Assembly: GCA_022773825.1 (NCBI GenBank)
Contig: JALFOF010000008.1
Location: 1-37,820, forward strand
Origin: Prevotella sp.
GTDB taxonomy: Bacteria; Bacteroidota; Bacteroidia; Bacteroidales; Bacteroidaceae
DNA: 37,820 nt
Direction: 5' to 3'
In this document: positions 10,072 to 24,654 of the stretch, piece by piece
How the letters are laid out: each line of letters begins with the position of its first letter
How positions within the stretch are numbered: the stretch's first letter is position 1
Program-made: the position numbers and the translations under genes
Notes under the pieces: generated by a model
The model's input: the letters and a program-made list of their open reading frames with translations, nothing else
Told to the model about the DNA's origin: nothing
The model's database searches: none

Positions 10072-10177
10072 CAGACACCATGCTCTCACCGTGCAATCGC
10101 TATGCTTTCACCGTGCAATCGCTATGCTTTTACTATGTAATCACTATGCTTTCACTATGTAAAAGCATAGTGATTAC
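10072..10177. repeat. Short 22-bp repeat array with an inverted terminal copy
   Basis: Three to four copies of the 22-bp minisatellite unit in the orientation containing CAATCGCTATGCTTT, with clear unit starts at 10094, 10116 and 10138 and a degenerate copy before them. The last unit is followed by one inverted copy. Bases 10137-10152 and 10162-10177 are therefore perfect 16-bp inverted repeats around a 9-nt loop. The array lies between the two divergent promoters at 9881 and 10264. The rest of 9776-10302 is AT-rich promoter sequence with no gene seen. Confidence 0.85.
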
Positions 10178-10241
10178 CGCGCCGGCACCTCACGCACACG
10201 TGCGATTTCTATAGTTTAACAAAAAAAATCCCTGTTTCATC

Positions 10242-10271
10242 GTGGTTTTTCAAAAAAAAACACTAAATTTG
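10242..10271 (+). promoter_or_regulatory. Predicted promoter of the hybrid sensor-regulator gene
   Basis: TAAATTTG at 10264-10271 matches the Bacteroidota -7 consensus TAnnTTTG. A T-run at 10244-10249 stands in the place of the -33 TTTG element. The spacing to the ATG at 10303 gives a leader of roughly 25 nt. Confidence 0.55.
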
Positions 10272-10302
10272 CAGCGGTTTATTTTCTGACTGACTAACTA
10301 AT

Positions 10303-13300
10303 ATGACTTATCTATACCTAAAACATCGCCTTCACATCGCTGTTTTACTACTACTGTGCGCCGTAGAAATACATGCGCAAAAGGGCACGCTGTTCAACGC
10401 CAACGAGCAGCTCAGCTCCAGCATCGTGCACCAAGTGTACCAGGACAGGCATGGACTTATATGGGTATCAACAGAGAACGGTCTCAACAGATATGACGGA
10501 TACCACTTCCAGGTCTATACCACCAAGGACGGACTGTGCAACGACAACGTGAACTGCGTGGCGCAAGACGGCAACAACAACCTGTACATAGGCACCACGG
10601 GCGGACTGTCCGTCATGGCAAACAACCGCATCTACTCCGTCTGCTGCGACGACCCGGACGATAAAAATCCATTTGAAGCTTACATCACATGCTTCTGCAT
10701 GGGGCCCGACGGCGCGCTGTACCTCGGCACCTCGGGGCGCGGCATCTGGAAAGTGACGGGGCAACGCACGGTGAAGAAAATGTATGATAACATCGAGGGC
10801 GTAGCCTTCGCCCACAAACTGGCTTTCGACCACAAGGGCGTGCTGTGGGTTGTAACCGCCAGCAACGGCGTATTCGCCATCAATGGCAACCGCGCAAAGA
10901 AATACAACATTAACGATTGCATCAACTACGCCGACATAACGATAGACCGCGACGACAATATCTACATCGGTTTCATCAACGGCGGCATCTACAAAACCGA
11001 CACCTCACGCCGCGGCTTCACACTGATACCCTCCACAGCCAACGTGCCCGTCACCGCCCTCATGGCGCGCAGGGACGGCAACATCCTCGTGGGCACCAAC
11101 GGTTTCGGCTTGAAATTTCTCGATACACGCACTGGTAGCCTCCAGCCCAACCGCCTGCACAGCAACGATGTAGACCTGAACAAGGTGAAAGTGTACTCCA
11201 TAGCCGAAGACATGACAGGCAACCTGTGGCTCGCACTCCTGCAAAAAGGCGTCTATATGCAGCCGCCATACTCCAACACCATGTACAACCTCGGGCGCGA
11301 CAAAGGCCCGCAGAACCCAATAGGCGAGTCGTGCGTCATGAGCGTCTTCAAGCAAAGCAACGGCACCCTCTGGGTGGCAGCAGACCAAGACGGTCTCTAC
11401 GCCCTCACCGCCACGGGCGAACTGATACGCCACTACGCACCAGACCCCTCGTCGCCAAAAAGCATACCAAGCACAGTGCTGACAATGACGGAGGACGACA
11501 ACGGCAGACTCTGGCTGGGCTCATTCACAAAAGGTTGCGGATGGCTGGACACCACGACGGGCGAATACCACCGCACCGCATTCAGCTACGGCAAAGACCA
11601 GAGCATCTTCGACCTGCGCATGGGACGCGGGGGAGACCTGTGGATAGGCACACTGGGCAGCGGACTGAAAAGGCTTAACCTCATAACGGGAAAGATAACA
11701 GAGTACAAGACGGACAACAACAACGGCTTCAACGCCAACTGCATAAACAACGACTTCGTGATGCAGATGGAACTGGACAGCGAAGGGCGATACCTCTTCG
11801 TGGGAACGACGACGGGTCTCTCCTGCCTCGACCTGAGAAGCGGCAGGTGGGACAGAGTGCTCGGCACCAACAAACTACTGAAAGGCAGCGCCATACGCGC
11901 CATACGCTACCGCAAGGACATGGGCCTATGGGTGGGAACGGCACTCGGTCTGTACAAAGTGACGTTCAAGCCAGGCGGCAAAGGACAGCACACCCTGAAG
12001 CAATACACCACAGCGGACGGACTGATAGACAACCACGTATCATCCATAGAGTTCGACAACGCCAACCGAGTGTGGGTAAGTACCAGCAAGGGGCTGTGCA
12101 GCCTCGACCCCGCGAAAGGACAGTTCGTGAGCTATTTTGAGTCCGATGGCCTGCAAGGCAACGAGTTCTCCGAGGGCGTTTCCTTCAAAGACACGGACGG
12201 AAAGCTATACTTCGGCGGCACCATGGGAATGTCATTCTTCGACCCGAAGAACGTGACGCACCGCCACAGGAAGCAAGAAGTAATCCTGTCGCAAGTGCTT
12301 GTGGGAGGTGAGATAATAAAGGCTGGCGACCGTTCCGGTAGCTTTGAGATATGCGACACTGCCGTAACGGCGTCACCGCGCTTCGACTTCAACCACCAAG
12401 ACAATACCCTCACCCTGCGCTTCTCCACGCTGTCCTACTCCGGCCTGAAGCACATCAGCTATCGTTACAGCATCAACGGCGACGACTGGATAACGCTGCC
12501 GCCGGGGCAGAACGAGCTGACGCTGAGCCGAATGCCACCGGGCGACTACAACTTCCGCATAGAAGCCCTCGACAACGGTGTGCCCTCCAAGGCAAAGGAG
12601 TTCCTCATCGTGATACACAACCCATGGTATTTCACCCCCGTGGCAAGGTTCCTGTACCTGCTCATAGTGCTCGCAGTGGTCTATTGGTACCTGAGCAGCG
12701 TGAAAACACGCAACCGTGAGCGGCTGAGACTACAAGAACACATTCACGCCGAGGAGCTGAACGAGCAGAAACTGCGCTCCTTCATCAACCTGAGCCACGA
12801 GATACGCACGCCGATGACGCTGATACTAACGCCACTGCTGCAACTGATAAAGGAGGAGACAGACTCACATCGCAAGGCTACCTACGACATAATACGCCGT
12901 AACGCGGAGCGCATACTGCACATCGTGAACCAAATCATGGACATAAGGAAGATTGACAAGGGGCAGATGACAATGCAAATGCGCGAGACGGACTTCATAG
13001 ACTTCGTGGAAGACGTGATGAATATGTTCCAGCTACAGGCCACAAGCAAGCAGATACGCATGGAATTCCTGCACGAGGGAATGGAGACACTGCCAGTATG
13101 GATAGACCGCCAGCAGTTCGACAAGGTGCTCATAAACCTCATGTCCAACGCGGTGAAATATACACCAGCAGGCGGTAACGTCAAGGTGACGCTGACAACA
13201 GACGACTCCACAAGCCCCTCCACACTCACACTGACCATCTTCGACAGCGGAGAGAAAATCCCCGAGGAGAGCCTCACACGCATATTCGAGCGTTTCTACC

Positions 13301-14361
13301 AGGCACCCACCGCGTCAGCGCAATACAAAACGGGTACGGGCGTAGGCCTCGACCTCACACGCTCGCTCGTGTTACTGCACCACGGAGACATCACCGCGCG
13401 CAACACCGACGAGGGAGTGGAGTTCATAGTGACACTGCCGCTGGGCAAAGACCACCTCTCACAAGAGGAGATAGCCACATGGGACGAGGAGGGAAACACA
13501 CCCGAGACTCTGCAATCGGAGATGGAAGCGCAGGAGGATGATACGCAGCCATCGGCGCAAAGCCTGCAGGCGGCGGCCACAAGCGGCTCCAAGAAGGCGA
13601 CAGTGGTAATAGTAGAGGACGACGACGAGATAAGAAACTACCTCATGTCCGAGCTTTCAACCACCTACCGCACACGCAGTTTCACCAACGGAGCGGACGC
13701 ACTGCCCGCCATACTGCGCGAGATACCGCAGCTGGTGATAAGCGACGTGATGATGCCTAACATGGATGGCAACACGCTATGCGCCAAGATAAAGTCGAAT
13801 GTCAACACGAACCACATACCGGTGATACTCATCACCGCCAAGACACGCGACGAAGACAAGCTGGAAGGACTGGAAACAGGCGCCGACCTCTACGTGACGA
13901 AACCCTTTAACCTCGACATCCTGCGGCGTAACATCGCCAACCTCATAGCATCACGCAAGCTGATGCAGAACAAATTCACGGGACGCGAGGACAAGAGCAA
14001 CCTCATCGACGAGATACAGATAGAGGATGCCGACGAAAAGCTCCTCAACCGCATCATGGACGTGGTGAACGCCAACCTCTACAACTCCGACCTCAACATC
14101 GAGATGCTATGCAACGAGGTTGGCATAAGCCGCGTGCACCTGCACCGTAAGATGAAGGAAATGACGAACCAGACACCGCATGACTTCATAAAGAACCTGC
14201 GACTGAAGCAGGCGGCACGACTGCTGACGAAGAAGGGCCTGAGCGTCACGGAGGTGATGTACCACTGCGGCTTCAACAGTTCCACCTCCTTCTCCACCAT
14301 GTTCAAGCGTATGTACGGCATGACACCGCGCGACTACAAGAAGGAACACGAAGAGAGTTGA
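10303..14361 (+). CDS. Hybrid two-component system sensor-regulator (HTCS)
   Basis: A 1352-residue one-protein two-component system. The order is: signal peptide (about 1-25, ends 'IHAQ'); two beta-propellers of Reg_prop repeats (about 30-680, with recurring 'GxLWVGT/ENGLNRYDG' type blades); a Y_Y_Y beta domain (about 695-765); one membrane helix (about 778-800); a HisKA domain with phosphorylated His832 in 'NLSHEIRTP'; a HATPase domain with N-box 'NLMSNAVKYTPAGG' and 'GTGVGLDL'; a receiver domain (about 1102-1215) with phospho-acceptor Asp1148 in 'ISDVMMPNMDG'; and an AraC-type helix-turn-helix (about 1250-1350). Proteins of this plan bind a specific oligosaccharide in the periplasm and activate their own locus. 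Here it is divergent to the SusC/SusD operon, which makes it the likely xylan-responsive activator. All catalytic residues are present. Confidence 0.97.
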   Translation: MTYLYLKHRLHIAVLLLLCAVEIHAQKGTLFNANEQLSSSIVHQVYQDRHGLIWVSTENGLNRYDGYHFQVYTTKDGLCNDNVNCVAQDGNNNLYIGTTGGLSVMANNRIYSVCCDDPDDKNPFEAYITCFCMGPDGALYLGTSGRGIWKVTGQRTVKKMYDNIEGVAFAHKLAFDHKGVLWVVTASNGVFAINGNRAKKYNINDCINYADITIDRDDNIYIGFINGGIYKTDTSRRGFTLIPSTANVPVTALMARRDGNILVGTNGFGLKFLDTRTGSLQPNRLHSNDVDLNKVKVYSIAEDMTGNLWLALLQKGVYMQPPYSNTMYNLGRDKGPQNPIGESCVMSVFKQSNGTLWVAADQDGLYALTATGELIRHYAPDPSSPKSIPSTVLTMTEDDNGRLWLGSFTKGCGWLDTTTGEYHRTAFSYGKDQSIFDLRMGRGGDLWIGTLGSGLKRLNLITGKITEYKTDNNNGFNANCINNDFVMQMELDSEGRYLFVGTTTGLSCLDLRSGRWDRVLGTNKLLKGSAIRAIRYRKDMGLWVGTALGLYKVTFKPGGKGQHTLKQYTTADGLIDNHVSSIEFDNANRVWVSTSKGLCSLDPAKGQFVSYFESDGLQGNEFSEGVSFKDTDGKLYFGGTMGMSFFDPKNVTHRHRKQEVILSQVLVGGEIIKAGDRSGSFEICDTAVTASPRFDFNHQDNTLTLRFSTLSYSGLKHISYRYSINGDDWITLPPGQNELTLSRMPPGDYNFRIEALDNGVPSKAKEFLIVIHNPWYFTPVARFLYLLIVLAVVYWYLSSVKTRNRERLRLQEHIHAEELNEQKLRSFINLSHEIRTPMTLILTPLLQLIKEETDSHRKATYDIIRRNAERILHIVNQIMDIRKIDKGQMTMQMRETDFIDFVEDVMNMFQLQATSKQIRMEFLHEGMETLPVWIDRQQFDKVLINLMSNAVKYTPAGGNVKVTLTTDDSTSPSTLTLTIFDSGEKIPEESLTRIFERFYQAPTASAQYKTGTGVGLDLTRSLVLLHHGDITARNTDEGVEFIVTLPLGKDHLSQEEIATWDEEGNTPETLQSEMEAQEDDTQPSAQSLQAAATSGSKKATVVIVEDDDEIRNYLMSELSTTYRTRSFTNGADALPAILREIPQLVISDVMMPNMDGNTLCAKIKSNVNTNHIPVILITAKTRDEDKLEGLETGADLYVTKPFNLDILRRNIANLIASRKLMQNKFTGREDKSNLIDEIQIEDADEKLLNRIMDVVNANLYNSDLNIEMLCNEVGISRVHLHRKMKEMTNQTPHDFIKNLRLKQAARLLTKKGLSVTEVMYHCGFNSSTSFSTMFKRMYGMTPRDYKKEHEES

Positions 14362-14409
14362 CGACAAAACGCCTTCCGCCCCGAGGTGAAAAGGCAGTAT
14401 AAGTTCGAC

Positions 14410-14498
14410 AACTGCACGGCAGGGATGCCGTGCCTACGAAACAGCGGCGAAAGAAAGCTGGCGAAAAAAAGTAGGCACGGCATCCCTGCCGTGCAGTT
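14410..14498. repeat. Perfect 28-bp inverted repeat with nested hairpins
   Basis: Bases 14410-14437 and 14471-14498 are exact reverse complements around a 33-nt centre. Each arm itself holds a hairpin, GCACGGCA-GGGA-TGCCGTGC (8-bp stem, 4-nt loop). It begins about 48 nt after the regulator stop codon and could fold at the 3' end of that transcript. There is no U-tract directly behind the right arm, so it is not a standard terminator. It resembles paired REP-type palindromes. Confidence 0.85.
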
Positions 14499-14509
14499 TG
14501 CAAACTCCC

Positions 14510-14759
14510 GCCCCTGCAAGGGGCACATAATATAGGATAGGGGCTTGCCCCTATTTCCAGCGATGTATCATATCTATCATCCGCCCCTGTCGCTCGACCT
14601 ATGGTCGCTTGCATGGCAAGAAGGGGCTAATCGCCTGCGGATACGAGGAACATGAGCCGGCGGTGGTTGTATTATGAGCCCCTTGCAGGGGCGTGGAGGT
14701 GGAGCATTTGCCAGACAGGGGCAAGCCCCTGCCCTATATTATTTGCCCCTTACAGGGGC
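14510..14759. repeat. Cluster of composite GC palindromes and a double hairpin
   Basis: Three parts can be seen. First, 14510-14554: palindrome GCCCCTGCAAGGGGC, the constant linker ACATAATATAGG, then palindrome ATAGGGGC-TT-GCCCCTAT. Second, 14678-14692, a lone palindrome of the first kind. Third, 14716-14759, a whole composite in inverted orientation with changed stems (CAGGGGC/GCCCCTG), which abuts the tandem array starting at 14760. Between them, at 14595-14620, lies a double hairpin (CGACC-TAT-GGTCG, then CTTGC-ATG-GCAAG), the same type found inside the GH2 gene and before GH67. No gene is seen here. Confidence 0.8.
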
Positions 14760-15258
14760 GAAAGCATAGCAATTACACGGCGAAAGCACAGCGATTACAA
14801 GGTGAAAGCATAGCGATTACAAGGTGAAAGCACAGCGATTACACGGTGAAAGCACAGCGATTACACGGCGAAAGCATAGCGATTACACGGCGAAAGCATA
14901 GCGATTACAAGGTGAAAGCACAGCGATTACAAGGTGAAAGCATAGCGATTACAAGGTGAAAGCATAGCGATTACAAGGTGAAAGCATAGTGATTGCACGG
15001 CAAAAGCATAGCGATTACACGGTGAAAGCATAGCGATTACAAGGTGAAAGCACAGCGATTACACGGCAAAAGCATAGCGATTACACGGCGAAAGCATAGC
15101 GATTACAAGGTGAAAGCATAGCGATTACACGGTGAAAGCATAGCGATTACACGGCAAAAGCATAGCGATTACACGGTGAAAGCACAGCGATTACACGGTG
15201 AAAGCACAGCGATTACACGGTGAAAGCACAGCGATTACACGGTGAAAGCATAGCGATT
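14760..15258. repeat. 22-bp minisatellite, 22 full copies plus a partial
   Basis: An uninterrupted tandem array with exact 22-bp phase: 22 whole units from 14760 to 15243 and 15 bases of a 23rd. The core is GCATAGCGATTACA. Variation is almost confined to a few positions: G/A at 1, T/C at 8, C/A at 19 and T/C at 22, with units 1 and 11 having extra changes. Units with A at position 1 occur only after a unit ending in C. There are no spacers, so it is not a CRISPR array. The 22-bp length and stops in every frame make it non-coding. It lies between the regulator and the convergent GH43 gene. Confidence 0.95.
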
Positions 15259-15293
15259 GCTTTATACTGCATACGCCGCGGCAAGCTGAGGGG

Positions 15294-15324
15294 AAAAAAA
15301 CAAGGTACACTCGCGTGCACCTTG
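15294..15324 (-). terminator. Rho-independent terminator of the minus-strand enzyme operon
   Basis: Read on the minus strand, a 10-bp stem (CAAGGTGCAC with GTGTACCTTG, one G-U pair) closes on a GCGA tetraloop and is followed by seven T. It lies about 145 nt after the stop of the minus-strand GH43 gene. The stretch 15325-15468 holds no gene that can be supported. Confidence 0.85.
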
Positions 15325-15468
15325 TCTCCTCGGGACGGCACTATGGATATGTGCCACCAACAATAAATTATGAGATTTTTATCTGATTTTCATGTCAACC
15401 GTTGCAGCCTATGGAGATATGGGCTGCTATCGCCACGACGGAAAGGACGCTATGCCTTGTCGATTTCT

Positions 15469-21155
<5,687 letters not shown>

Positions 21156-21156
<1 letters not shown>

Positions 21157-24100
21157 TATTTTACTATCTTCTTACCGTTTGTTATGTATATCTCTCCAGC
21201 CTTCATGCTTGTCACACGCTGTCCCTTCAGGTTGTATATAGCTGACTGTGGCGCAGAGGTTGCTGACTGTAGTGTAGGTGTAACATGGGTAGGATCGTAT
21301 GTCACGCCCTCAAAGGTTATGTCATCAAGGTAGAATGAGTGCTGCATAGCCGCCAATCCCCATGCCACCTGCGTGCGACCGCTGCTGAATGCGTTGTTGG
21401 AATCCATGGTCTGTGATGCCAGCACCCATGTCTCGCCGTCGGTGGAGTACTCGAAGGTGAGGGTAACGATAGGATATCCCTTCACCGTAGCCCTGTACCA
21501 CATCGGCGTTCCCTTTTCTGGCAGCACGCCGGCACCTTGGTTCACCATCATGGAGAGATTGGTGCTGGCAGTGGATTTGTATATGCGGAACTCGCTGTTG
21601 GATGATGATGGGTGGTTGTAAACGATGAAGAGGTAGCCCTCACGGAAGCCTTGAGAGTAGCCTTGCGAAGAGGTACCGACAACCTTTCCTGCTCTCAGCA
21701 TCATGCCCACCTTGTAATCGTTGTCCGTACCGTTGTATTGCTTCCACGTTACGCTATAGTCGGTGGACTGAGCGGTGAACCTTGTGAGGTCGAGCGCACC
21801 GGAACCGTTGCGTCCATTAGCAGAGTACACCTTGAGAGCATTACTGCCATTATATGACACCACGCCGGCAGTGGCACTGCTGCCCTTAGCTACCGTGATG
21901 CCCGTGGCAGGCGGTGTGCTGGCGAAGATGCTTGCCTTGTCGTCTGTAAAGTCATAGACGAGGGTGACAGGGTGCGGACTTACCACGCCGGAGAGCTCGC
22001 TAACGTGCTCCAGACAGCCCTCGGCGTTGAAGCTGACGCTACCGTTATATGTGCCAGTGGCGGCGACGGCGTTCAGCCTTACATAGACAACGGAGTCTAT
22101 TATGTTGCCGTTCTCATCGGGATAGATGTCTATCTGCTGCGCAAACTCACCGTCGCGGCTCGCCGATACGGAGTATTCGCCCGTGGTGGCGACGCTAACC
22201 GGTCCGGTGATGGTGCGGGCATTGAGTATCACGCTGTCAGTGCTCGTCTCGTTAACGTATGTAGCATAGCTCAGGGTGTAGCGGTCAACGTTGAGCGATG
22301 TGGGCACTTTGTACTCGGGGTCGCTTACCGTCACCTGGTCGAGGAACACGTTGTAGGCGTTGTTGTAGCCCCTTATGATAAGCTGGTTCTTGCCCTCTGT
22401 GAACGCCATATTAGGTATCTTGTACTCCTTCCACTCTCCTGACGCGGTGTTAGGGAGTGACATCTGGCGGTATTTTCCTGCCACATAGAGGCGCAATGTC
22501 GGCCTGCCGTAGGGGGCGGAGTAACGTATCGTCACGTCGTAGTTGCCCGCCTTGCGTATGTTGAACGTATCGCGGATGAAGGCATTGCTTGCCGTTCCCA
22601 ACTCGTGGTAGCCCAAAGCGTGGAAGTTTTTCTGGAAGTTGAGGGCGTAAGGTGCCATCTTATAGCCGTTGGTATTCTTGAAATCGAAGTCCTCGCACTC
22701 ATGTGTCAGCGGGCCATCGTACAGCGCCGGCTTCTCTGGAGCTACCAGCACGCGGTCCGCAACGGGCTCTTTCTTTCCCGTCTCGCTGCCGGAACACTGT
22801 ATGTCAAGGTCCAGAGGACCGTTGTGTGCTATGATGACCGTGTAGATACCGCCCTCCCATGACTCCTTGAGCAGCTGGCTCGCGCTGTGGTTGGAGCGGT
22901 CTTTCCAAGTGAGGGAGGGTTGCGCTGTCGCGCCAGAGAGCACGATAGTGTCGCACTTCAGCGATGGGTCATCGGTGCGATAGTTCGTGAGATAGAGGTG
23001 GATGGCGTTGGTTTCCTCCTTCATCAGGCAGGTAGTGTACTGCGACATCGTCAGCTTCACGCCCTTGCAGGTGTTGTATTGCAGCGGAATGTCTGCCGTT
23101 GCGGTGGCTCCTGTCTTCAAGGGGTTGTAGATAAGCCAGCGGTTTTCCACCCTGCTGGCGAAGGCATTGCCAGTGTATTCCTCAGGGAACAGGCTGTTAA
23201 ACTCTGCTTGTTTCTTCGCTATCGTGCTCCATCTCTTGTCGTATTCGGAGCGCAGCACCTGCGTCTTTATAGAGTTAGCGAGTCCATCCACGAGCGCCGG
23301 CACCACGGGAATGGTGGGATAGCGTCCCGTTTTCTTAAACCAGTTCTTCTGGTCATGGTGGTGCTCCGCGTCGTTCATGTTGTAAAGCCCGTCGTAAAGG
23401 GTAAGGGGCGCGCCATAGACGAGCTCGTTGTCGCCCGTGTTCACATCGTTGATGAGCACGAGTTTGTGACGGTCTATCACCTCTTCGCGTGTCGGTATGC
23501 GCACCGTACCGTCCAAAATCTTGCGGTAGAGGTCAATGCTCACGTTGTCAAACTGTGGGAAACGTGAGAAGCTCCTCATTCTGTAACCGTCCGCCAGCGT
23601 CTTGCTGCCCTCGGTCTTGAAGTCCTGTTGCCATATCAGCTCTGGGCCATCGTTCACGGTACCGCCGTTAAGGAGCCAGTTGTTCAGCACGGGAGCGGCG
23701 CCAGCGGCAGCAGGCATATTGTCTTTCTCGCTCTCCAGCTCGCCGTTCCAGCCGCACTGGTCGAAGCGTATGCCGAAGTTAGTGGTGTAACCGGCTACGA
23801 ATGAACCGAAGTTCATGCTCTCATACTCGTAGAACATGGACGACATGGTGTATTTATCGCATATTATAAGGTTCTGCGGTGCTGCCGCCGCCTGCTCCGC
23901 GAACGCCGCGTTACGCTTCATCATGGCGAGGGGGCTTAGCGGAAGGCTCCATATATTGCCGCAGAAACTGATGCAGGTGTAGCCACCATATTTGCGTGCC
24001 AGCTTCATAAGGTCAGCGAAGTGGTTCAGTCTCTGGTCGAAAGAGCATGAGAATTTGTCGTCAAATCCCCAGAATTGCTCTGCATAGTTCCATCCCACGA

Positions 24101-24494
24101 AGTTGGGATACTCGCGGTAGAGCTCCTCGTAGAAGCGCAGGTCAGTCTCTGAGAAGTGGCTGAAACCGCCGCTGGCGCACTGCACCATCGCCCATACGTT
24201 GTTTTCAGCACACGTTCTAAGCCATGAGCGTGCTGTGCTGTAAGCGTTTGGCACGCGGTCAAAGGCGCCTGTTTCCTCATTGTGCGAGATAGACATGGAT
24301 ATGTTGAACACCACGTAGGGCTTGATGTCCTCCGGTATCATGTCAATGATTTTCTGTGGATCGGCATCGTTCCAGTTGTCGATGTGTACGAACCACGCTG
24401 GCTGTGTGGGACTGATAGGTCTGCGAAGTGGTGCATCAGCAAATGCCATCACGTTGCAGACAAGTGTCAAAAGCAATAAGGTAAAGTATCTCAT
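21156..24494 (-). CDS. Secreted GH98-type endo-enzyme with binding modules and sorting tail
   Basis: A 1112-residue protein. The start at 24494 (MRYFTLLLLTLVCNVMAFAD) puts the signal peptide at the N-terminus; the Met nine codons earlier is less likely. The GH98 catalytic module is at about 22-330, with 'RPISPTQPAWFVHIDNWN', 'ADPQKIIDMIPEDIKPYVV' and candidate catalytic Glu139 in 'NYAEQFWGF'. It is followed by a GH98-associated C-terminal region to about 570, a CBM35/CBM6-like module at about 598-726 ('HECEDFDF', 'GNYDVTIRYSAP'), a beta domain (about 730-845), a laminin-G-like domain (about 850-1065) and a tail 'YNLKGQRVTS...GKKIVK'. Some Bacteroides GH98 enzymes are glucuronoarabinoxylan endo-xylanases, the likely role here. 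Assignment rests on recognised motifs without a search. Confidence 0.85.
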
Positions 24495-24520
24495 AATTTT
24501 AATTTTTAGCCCACTCACCA

Positions 24521-24540
24521 TCCCTCCACGGGGGGAGGGA
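24521..24540. repeat. GC-rich hairpin in the GH115-GH98 gap
   Basis: TCCCTCC-ACGGGG-GGAGGGA, a 7-bp stem, lies 27 nt before the GH98 start in the 160-nt gap after GH115. No TAnnTTTG box is seen in the gap, so the genes are probably co-transcribed. The hairpin may adjust or stabilise the operon message, or it may be another dispersed palindrome. Confidence 0.5.
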
Positions 24541-24654
24541 GAAGGTGTGGGGTGGTTGGTAGGATGTCTTTTTATTCTGATTTCTATTATTTTGTTTTGC
24601 GAAAGCCGGTGTCTCCCGTGCGCAAACCGCCCTGTCGGTGGTCGCGCCCGTAGC

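Noticed and set aside
14410..14498. Canonical terminator for the regulator gene
   Set aside because: The stem is strong but no U-tract follows the right arm; the element looks like paired palindromes instead.
14760..15258. CRISPR array
   Set aside because: The 22-bp units are directly joined with no spacers between them, and no cas genes are present.
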